Below are positions 1-5,712 of a stretch of DNA of 5,712 nucleotides, piece after piece (the first letter of the stretch is position 1; each line of letters starts with the position of its first letter). The notes beneath the pieces were generated by a model. That model was not told the DNA's origin and searched no databases. It saw only the letters and a program-made list of their open reading frames with translations. The translations under genes and the position numbers were made by a program. The DNA comes from an uncultured Rhodocyclaceae bacterium (lineage in GTDB: Bacteria > Pseudomonadota > Gammaproteobacteria > Burkholderiales > Rhodocyclaceae): assembly GCA_903930805.1 (NCBI GenBank), contig CAIYZZ010000009.1, positions 1-5,712 on the forward strand. The letters are read 5' to 3'.

Positions 1-3
1 GCT

Positions 4-54
4 GCCCCCCACAGGGGGGCGCAAGCATCCTTGGGACGGCCCCGCGGAGGCTTG
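4..54. repeat. Structured intergenic element (G/C hairpin) ahead of hemY
   Basis: Positions 4-10 (GCCCCCC) and 14-20 (GGGGGGC) form a perfect 7-bp inverted repeat around the 3-nt loop ACA. Just after it, CAAGC at 22-26 is complementary to GCTTG at 50-54, enclosing a possible inner GGG/CCC stem (33-35 with 40-42). No T-run follows the first hairpin, so it is not a classic intrinsic terminator. The composition and layout (a C-run/G-run hairpin, then GCAAGC, TTGGGACGGCC and GCGGAGG) resemble short dispersed intergenic repeats that I recall from betaproteobacterial genomes; that identity is recall, not a search. Frame 2 is open from base 2 to a TGA at 53-55, so the last 17 codons of a preceding gene could also run through here. 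hemX is the usual neighbour of hemY, but the residues are not recognisable. Confidence 0.5.
46..50 (+). promoter_or_regulatory. Shine-Dalgarno site of hemY
   Basis: GGAGG lies 7 nt upstream of the ATG at 58. It is a strong match to the anti-SD sequence at ideal spacing. It decides the start against the in-frame TTG at 31, which would add nine polar residues in front of the membrane segment. The site lies inside the foldable leader, within the loop region closed by 22-26/50-54, so its accessibility may depend on RNA folding (inference). Confidence 0.8.
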
Positions 55-57
55 ATC

Positions 58-1227
58 ATGCGCGCACTGTTCTGGTTGCTGACGCTTGCCGCCCTGGCCA
101 TGGGTGTCGCGCTGCTCGGTCGTTTGACCGATGGTTACGTGCTGTGGGTGATGCCGCCCTGGCGCGTTGAACTGTCGCTCAATCTATTTGTCTTGCTGCA
201 ACTGCTGATTTTGCTGGTGGTGTATCTGGCCTTGCGTGCCATCGCCATTACTTTGAACCTGCCGCGCGTCGTCAGCGAATTTCGCGCCCGCCGTGCCCAC
301 GCGCGTGACGAGCGCACTGCAACCGAGGCCGTGCGTTTGTTCTGGGAAGGGCGCTATGGCCATGCCCTCAAGAGTGCCGAAAAAGTCGGCGCTGACAGTA
401 CGGCGGCCGGCCTGGCCGCACTTGTCGGCCTCAAGGCTGCCCACGCCTTGCACGACGATACGCATATTGCCCGCTGGCGTGTGCGGACGGAAGAGCACGA
501 CACAGAAGGCTGGCGCACTGCTCGCCTGATGGCTGAAATCAGGGTGGCGCTCGATGCGCGCGATTTCGCCATGGCCCAGGCGGCACTGGAGCAACTTAGC
601 CAGAAAGAACGCCGAAAGATTTCCGCTCAGCGCCTGGCCTTACGGCTGGCGCAGGGTCAGAGTGACTGGGCCGAGATGTTGCGTGTTACCCGCATCCTCG
701 AGAAGCACAAGGTGCTCACACCGGCACAGGCCCAGCCGCTGCGGTTGCGCGCACATCGCGGCATACTCGACGGCATGCTCGACGAACCGGCGCGGGTAGC
801 GTGTTACTGGCAAGACGTGCCGACAGAAGACCGTCTCGATCTGCAACTGGCGCAACGTGCGGCACACGCACTGACTGCTGCCGGCGCGTGTGCCGAGAGT
901 GCGCACCTGATCGAGGACTATCTCGATGAGCGCTGGGAATCGGTACTGCTGGAAGACTACGCGCGTTGCGCTGGTGGCGACGTGCTGGGACGTATCGCCC
1001 ACTGTGAAAAGTGGTTGCACACGCAACCGAATGACGCGCTGCTACTGCTGGCGCTGGGACGGCTGTGCGCGCAACGTCAGCTTTGGGGCAAGGCGCAAAG
1101 CTATCTCGAAGCCTCGCTCGCCGTCGCATCCACGCGTGCCGCGCATGTTGAATTGGCCAAGCTACTCGACAGCCTCGAAAAGTCGGTGCTGGCGGAACGG
1201 CATTACCGGGCTGCAGCAGTGCTCTAG
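58..1227 (+). CDS. hemY: HemY family membrane protein of haem biosynthesis (HemY_N / TPR)
   Basis: This 389-residue protein is of the proteobacterial HemY type, not the Gram-positive protoporphyrinogen oxidase that shares the name. It has two hydrophobic helices (about residues 3-21 and 42-64), with the short loop between them carrying the characteristic GYVLW segment (26-30). A basic, Arg-rich stretch (70-87) follows, then a long Ala/Leu-rich helical region of degenerate TPR-like repeats. The clearest of these are near residues 324-355 (PNDALLLLALGRLCAQRQLW) and 360-389. The family is attached to the inner membrane with the repeat domain in the cytoplasm or periplasm according to prediction. 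It is thought to act as a scaffold or regulator for late haem enzymes; its exact role is unsettled. The length (about 390-400) is normal for the family. hemX usually lies directly upstream and would be just outside the window. The gene is convergent with hemF, with only 7 bp between the stop codons. Confidence 0.9.
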   Translation: MRALFWLLTLAALAMGVALLGRLTDGYVLWVMPPWRVELSLNLFVLLQLLILLVVYLALRAIAITLNLPRVVSEFRARRAHARDERTATEAVRLFWEGRYGHALKSAEKVGADSTAAGLAALVGLKAAHALHDDTHIARWRVRTEEHDTEGWRTARLMAEIRVALDARDFAMAQAALEQLSQKERRKISAQRLALRLAQGQSDWAEMLRVTRILEKHKVLTPAQAQPLRLRAHRGILDGMLDEPARVACYWQDVPTEDRLDLQLAQRAAHALTAAGACAESAHLIEDYLDERWESVLLEDYARCAGGDVLGRIAHCEKWLHTQPNDALLLLALGRLCAQRQLWGKAQSYLEASLAVASTRAAHVELAKLLDSLEKSVLAERHYRAAAVL

Positions 1228-1239
1228 CCGACGGCTAGA
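1223..1239. terminator. Palindrome spanning both convergent stop codons (possible bidirectional terminator)
   Basis: TCTAGCCGACGGCTAGA is a perfect palindrome with 8-base arms around a central A at 1231. It contains the TAG stop of hemY (1225-1227) and, on the other strand, the TAG stop of hemF (1237-1235). As RNA from either strand it can form a 6-7 bp stem with a small loop. There is no clear U-run on either side, so intrinsic termination would be weak. It could equally protect 3' ends or simply be the only space left between two convergent genes. The inverted repeat is directly visible; terminator function is inferred from position. Confidence 0.45.
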
Positions 1240-2131
1240 CCCAGTCGCGCGGCGGCAGGAAGTCAGTGTAGAGCTTTTCCTCGGCACTGCCCGCTTCCGG
1301 GTGCCAGCCATAACGCCATTTGACGATGGGCGGTAGTGACATCAGGATCGCCTCGGTGCGTCCACCCGATTGCAGGCCGAACAGCGTGCCGCGATCCCAC
1401 ACCAGGTTGAATTCGACATAGCGGCCGCGCCGATAGGCCTGGAAGTCGCGTTCATGTTCGCCGTAAGCGGTCTCGCGACGATTTGTACAGATCGGCAGAT
1501 AAGCCTCGATAAAGCTATCGCCGACACTTTGCGTCAGCGCGAAGCAGCGGTCGAAGCCCCCTTCGTTGAGGTCATCGTAGAAGATGCCGCCAATGCCGCG
1601 TGGCTCGTTGCGATGCTTGAGGAAGAAATATTCGTCGCACCACTTCTTGTAGCGCGCATGCACGTCAGCGCCGAAGGGCGATAGCGTGTCCTTGCAGGTC
1701 GAATGGAAATGCACCGCGTCTGCTGCGAAACCATAGTAGGGCGTGAGATCCATGCCGCCGCCGAACCACCACACGGGGTCCTCGCCTTCCTTGTTTGCAA
1801 CGAAGCAGCGCACGTTCATGTGCGAGGTCGGACAGTAGGGGTTGCGGGGATGCATTACCAGTGAAATACCCATCGCCTCCCAGCTTCTGCCGGCAAGTTC
1901 TGGGCGGTGTGCGGTGGCCGAAGCAGGCAGTTTGTCACCGGTGACATGCGAGAAGTTGACGCCACCGCGCTCGAAGAAATCACCTTCCTCGATCAGGCGC
2001 GAGATGCCGCCCCCCCCTTGCGGCCTGGTCCATTCATCGCGGCGGAAGGGTTGGCCGTCGAACTCCGCCAGTGCCGCGACGATGCGATCCTGCAAGCCCG
2101 TGAAATAGGCGCGGACGGCGACGCTATCCAT
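1235..2131 (-). CDS. hemF: Oxygen-dependent coproporphyrinogen III oxidase
   Basis: HemF carries out the aerobic oxidative decarboxylation of two propionates of coproporphyrinogen III to vinyl groups, giving protoporphyrinogen IX in the cytoplasm. At 298 residues it matches the family (about 300). Family blocks in order are GGGGISR (39-45), [11 protein letters not shown] (53-63), [21 protein letters not shown] (88-108), [15 protein letters not shown] (121-135), [16 protein letters not shown] (178-193) and [21 protein letters not shown] (238-258). The four conserved histidines that bind metal or act in catalysis in the E. coli enzyme are present at H94, H104, H143 and H173, each offset by two from the E. 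coli numbering. The substrate-contacting NVR (106-108) and GGR (256-258) are also present, so the enzyme looks fully functional. It starts at the ATG that overlaps the purD stop by one base (TAATG), with no clear SD, suggesting translational coupling. An 8-G run lies in codons 38-41. Confidence 0.97.
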   Translation of the reverse strand: MDSVAVRAYFTGLQDRIVAALAEFDGQPFRRDEWTRPQGGGGISRLIEEGDFFERGGVNFSHVTGDKLPASATAHRPELAGRSWEAMGISLVMHPRNPYCPTSHMNVRCFVANKEGEDPVWWFGGGMDLTPYYGFAADAVHFHSTCKDTLSPFGADVHARYKKWCDEYFFLKHRNEPRGIGGIFYDDLNEGGFDRCFALTQSVGDSFIEAYLPICTNRRETAYGEHERDFQAYRRGRYVEFNLVWDRGTLFGLQSGGRTEAILMSLPPIVKWRYGWHPEAGSAEEKLYTDFLPPRDWV

Positions 2132-3399
2132 TAGCGCTTGATGGCGCGGTGGCCGATATCACGACGAAACTGCATGCCATCGAAACGGATGTCGTCGGTG
2201 ATCTCATAGGCGCGTTTTTGCGCCGAGCGCACGGTGTCGCCCAGTGCGGTAACGCAAAGCACGCGGCCGCCGGCGGTGACGACGTGGCCATCTTTCTCGG
2301 TCGTGCCGGCATGGAAGACGTGATCGTCCGCAGAAGACTTGCCGAGCCCGTGGATGACGTCGCCCTTGCGCGGGGTTTCCGGGTAGTTGTGTGCGGCGAG
2401 CACGACGCCGAGTGCGACACGGCGATCCCAATCGGCCTGGGCCTTGTCGAGATGGCCGTCAATGGCGGCATCGACGATCTCGACGAAGTCGCTCTTCAAA
2501 CGCAGCATGATCGGCTGTGTCTCGGGGTCGCCCATGCGGCAGTTGAATTCGAGCACCTTTAGAGTACCGTCCGGTTTGATCATCAGCCCGGCATACAGAA
2601 AACCGGTGAACAAGATGCCGTCCTGCTCCATGCCACGCAGTGTCGGCTGGATGACCTCGCGCATTACGCGGGCGTGGATCTCGGGGGTGACGACAGGCGC
2701 CGGCGAGTAGGCGCCCATGCCGCCGGTGTTCGGACCTTCGTCGTTGTCCTTGAGGCGCTTGTGATCCTGGCTGGTGGCGAGCGCCAGCGCATGATGGCCG
2801 TCGGCCATGACGATGAAGCTGGCTTCCTCGCCGTCGAGGAATTCTTCGATGACGACGCGGCTGCCGGCATCGCCCAATTTGTTGCCGGAAAGCATGTCGT
2901 CGATGGCGCGGTGCGCAGCGTCGGCAAACATCGCGACAACGACGCCTTTCCCGGCGGCGAGGCCGTCGGCCTTGATGACAATGGGCGCGCCTTCGGCATC
3001 GATGTAGGCATGTGCTTCAGCGGTGTCGCTGAAGGTGCGAAATTTCGCCGTCGGAATGTTGTGACGGTGCATGAACTGCTTGGCAAAATCCTTCGAACTT
3101 TCGAGCTGTGCCGCGGCCTTGGTGGGGCCGAAGATACGCAATTCGGCGGCGCGGAAAGCGTCGACGATGCCGGCGGCGAGCGGAGCCTCGGGGCCGACCA
3201 CCGTGGCATGGATGTCGTTGTCGCGGGCGAAGGCGACGAGATCGTGGATGGCGGTGAGTGGCAGGTTCTCCAGGCCGTCCTCGTGTGCCGTGCCGGCATT
3301 GCCGGGCGCGACATAGATTTTCTGTACCTTCGGTGACTGTGCCAGCCGCCAGGCCAGTGCGTGTTCGCGGCCGCCGGAACCGATGACGAGAAGTTTCAT
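2131..3399 (-). CDS. purD: Phosphoribosylamine--glycine ligase (GAR synthetase)
   Basis: PurD catalyses the second step of de novo purine synthesis, joining 5-phosphoribosylamine and glycine with ATP to give GAR. The protein has 422 residues, close to the 429 of E. coli. The N-terminal domain shows GSGGREHAL (7-15), APGNAGT (31-37) and [14 protein letters not shown] (67-80). The ATP-grasp part shows [11 protein letters not shown] (143-153), [10 protein letters not shown] (185-194), [22 protein letters not shown] (212-233) and the Mg-binding [12 protein letters not shown] (284-295). The C-terminal domain holds [16 protein letters not shown] (332-347), where many homologues have AAGGYP; I believe the AAH form is common in betaproteobacteria, so it is probably not a defect. 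The ATG at 3399 follows purH by 13 bp. The reading frame is intact with all key motifs. Confidence 0.98.
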   Translation of the reverse strand: MKLLVIGSGGREHALAWRLAQSPKVQKIYVAPGNAGTAHEDGLENLPLTAIHDLVAFARDNDIHATVVGPEAPLAAGIVDAFRAAELRIFGPTKAAAQLESSKDFAKQFMHRHNIPTAKFRTFSDTAEAHAYIDAEGAPIVIKADGLAAGKGVVVAMFADAAHRAIDDMLSGNKLGDAGSRVVIEEFLDGEEASFIVMADGHHALALATSQDHKRLKDNDEGPNTGGMGAYSPAPVVTPEIHARVMREVIQPTLRGMEQDGILFTGFLYAGLMIKPDGTLKVLEFNCRMGDPETQPIMLRLKSDFVEIVDAAIDGHLDKAQADWDRRVALGVVLAAHNYPETPRKGDVIHGLGKSSADDHVFHAGTTEKDGHVVTAGGRVLCVTALGDTVRSAQKRAYEITDDIRFDGMQFRRDIGHRAIKR

Positions 3400-3409
3400 G
3401 ATGCCGGTG

Positions 3410-3412
3410 TCC

Positions 3413-3414
<2 letters not shown>
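3410..3414 (-). promoter_or_regulatory. Shine-Dalgarno site of purD
   Basis: On the minus strand AAGGA overlaps the purH stop codon (TAAGGA) and lies 10 nt before the purD ATG. The spacing is slightly long but usable. Because the site overlaps the stop codon, ribosomes finishing purH could favour initiation at purD (inference). Confidence 0.6.
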
Positions 3415-4990
<1,576 letters not shown>

Positions 4991-4994
4991 GTCT

Positions 4995-5000
4995 TCACCT
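4995..5000 (-). promoter_or_regulatory. Shine-Dalgarno site of purH
   Basis: On the minus strand AGGTGA lies 4 nt before the purH ATG at 4990, a good SD within the 12-bp gap after the fis stop. It supports the ATG at 4990 as the start and shows that purH has its own initiation site. The gap has no room for a separate promoter. Confidence 0.7.
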
Positions 5001-5002
5001 GT

Positions 5003-5233
5003 TCAAGAGAGATTGTGGTCGGCGAGCTTGCGCCGCAACGTGCTACGACTGATGCCCAGCATCTCGGCAGCCACGGTCTGGTTGCCCTGGGCTTGTTTTA
5101 GAACGACTTCGAGCATCGGCTTTTCGACGCACGCGAGCACCATGTCGTAGATCGCATGCGGCGCCTCGCCGTCGAGGTCGCGAAAGTAGCGGTTGAGATT
5201 GCGGCGGACGCAATCGGCGATATCTGTGCTCAT
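5003..5233 (-). CDS. fis: Fis family DNA-binding protein (short form)
   Basis: Fis is a dimeric nucleoid-associated protein that bends DNA and regulates growth-phase genes, rRNA promoters and some site-specific recombination. This 76-residue protein aligns from residue 1 to the end with the dimerisation core and DNA-binding helices of enterobacterial Fis. IYDMVLACVEKPMLEVVL (28-45) is the helical core. GNQTVAAEMLGISRSTLRRK (50-69) is the helix-turn-helix, including the GNQT..AA...GI.R.TLR.KL signature. E. coli Fis has 98 residues; the roughly 22 missing here are the flexible N-terminal arm that contacts invertases. The start is the ATG overlapping the dusB stop as ATGA; the upstream SD is weak (GGGA, 7 nt before the ATG), so coupling to dusB translation is likely. 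dusB-fis is a classic conserved pair and confirms the call. Small NtrC-type C-terminal domains look similar, but this context argues against that. Confidence 0.93.
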   Translation of the reverse strand: MSTDIADCVRRNLNRYFRDLDGEAPHAIYDMVLACVEKPMLEVVLKQAQGNQTVAAEMLGISRSTLRRKLADHNLS

Positions 5234-5712
5234 GCGGCGTCCCGGTAGGGGAGTGGATCGTTGGCGCTGTGTGCGCTGGCGGAGCCGAGAAAGAATTCGT
5301 CAGTGGCGGCCAGCTGCGCATCAATGTTTTCCAGCTGATTCATGGCGTGACGAAACCGCGCGGCACCGACGATACCTTTGGTGTACCAGGAGATGTGCTT
5401 GCGCGCGATTCTGACGCCGGTGTCCTCACCATAGAAACTGTATAGATCGGCGAGGTGGGCGCGCAGGATGGCGTGGATCTCGGTAAAAGTCGGCGCTGGT
5501 GGGACGGCACCGGTGGCGAAGAAATGTTCGATTTCGCGGAATAGCCAAGGTTTCCCTTGAGCCGCGCGGCCGATCATCACACCATCAGCCTGCGTGTAAT
5601 CCAGCACGGCTTTGGCTTTTTGCGGCGTCGTGATGTCGCCGTTGGCGATGACCGGAATTTTCACCTGCGATTTCACCAGCGCGATGGTGTCGTATTCCGC
5701 TTCACCCATGTA
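5230..5712 (-). CDS. dusB: tRNA-dihydrouridine synthase B, C-terminal part (5' end outside window)
   Basis: DusB reduces uridine in the tRNA D-loop region to dihydrouridine using FMN and NADPH. The frame stays open through the right edge. The first visible codon (5712-5710, TAC, Tyr) continues the family motif YxGEAEYD, so the ATG at 5709 is an internal Met, not the start. About 160 residues are seen, roughly the C-terminal half of an enzyme of 320-350. Counted from that Tyr, the FMN-binding end of the TIM barrel shows PVIANGD (20-26) and GVMIGRAAQGKPWLF (44-58), the latter with the phosphate-binding GR. The helical tRNA-binding domain follows with RIARKHISWYTKG (101-113). The catalytic cysteine region lies outside the window. 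The last 20 or so residues after DEFF form a polar, probably disordered tail. The stop TGA overlaps the fis ATG. Confidence 0.95.
   Translation of the reverse strand, partial: YMGEAEYDTIALVKSQVKIPVIANGDITTPQKAKAVLDYTQADGVMIGRAAQGKPWLFREIEHFFATGAVPPAPTFTEIHAILRAHLADLYSFYGEDTGVRIARKHISWYTKGIVGAARFRHAMNQLENIDAQLAATDEFFLGSASAHSANDPLPYRDAA

Noticed and set aside
4..20. Intrinsic transcription terminator at the GC hairpin
   Set aside because: No T-run follows on either strand, and in the usual arrangement hemX and hemY are co-transcribed across this point.
2..55. C-terminal tail of an upstream gene (possibly hemX) ending at the TGA at 53-55
   Set aside because: Only 17 codons are visible and they read through a hairpin-rich sequence without recognisable residues, so I did not list it as a coding feature. 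It remains possible.
31..57. TTG start at 31 giving a hemY product nine residues longer
   Set aside because: The added residues are polar and precede the membrane helix. There is no SD ahead of 31, while GGAGG sits 7 nt before the ATG at 58.
2674..3336. Open frame of 220 codons on the plus strand opposite purD, with a 216-codon minus frame overlapping it
   Set aside because: Both are shadows of purD, which has every family motif in its own frame. The shadow proteins are low-complexity.

Overview
The window is a compact, GC-rich bacterial chromosome segment, almost certainly from a betaproteobacterium. The evidence is a short (76-residue) Fis protein directly behind dusB, a purH-purD pair running on from fis, an oxygen-dependent HemF encoded behind purD, and a proteobacterial-type HemY with an N-terminal membrane hairpin. 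I cannot fix the genus. The gene order looks Rhodocyclales/Burkholderiales-like to me, but that is recall, not a search.

Layout. Bases 1-57 are a structured leader: a perfect 7-bp G/C hairpin followed by a second foldable segment that contains the hemY ribosome binding site. hemY (58-1227, +) fills the left fifth. Its stop codon lies 7 bp from the stop codon of hemF on the opposite strand, and a 17-bp palindrome covers both stops. The rest, 1235 to the right edge, is one leftward gene string. In transcription order it is dusB (5' end beyond the window), fis, purH, purD, hemF. The junctions are a 4-bp ATGA overlap, a 12-bp gap, a 13-bp gap and a 1-bp TAATG overlap. No internal gap is long enough to look like a normal promoter or terminator region, so I infer a single operon whose promoter lies upstream of dusB, outside the window.

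Function. dusB makes dihydrouridine in tRNA and fis encodes a nucleoid-associated regulator. purH (last two steps to IMP) and purD (second step) are de novo purine synthesis enzymes. hemF converts coproporphyrinogen III to protoporphyrinogen IX using oxygen. hemY on the other strand is a membrane-anchored TPR-like protein linked to late haem synthesis. The window thus joins growth-related functions (Fis, tRNA modification, purines) to haem synthesis, with two haem genes meeting tail to tail.

There is no gene-free stretch longer than 57 bases. I saw no mobile element, CRISPR array, tRNA or rRNA, and no sign of horizontal transfer. This is essentially housekeeping DNA. The points worth checking are the small structural ones: the leader hairpin, the stop-codon palindrome, the G8 run in hemF, the SD-poor purD-hemF overlap and the short Fis. 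I do not see a previously undescribed system.
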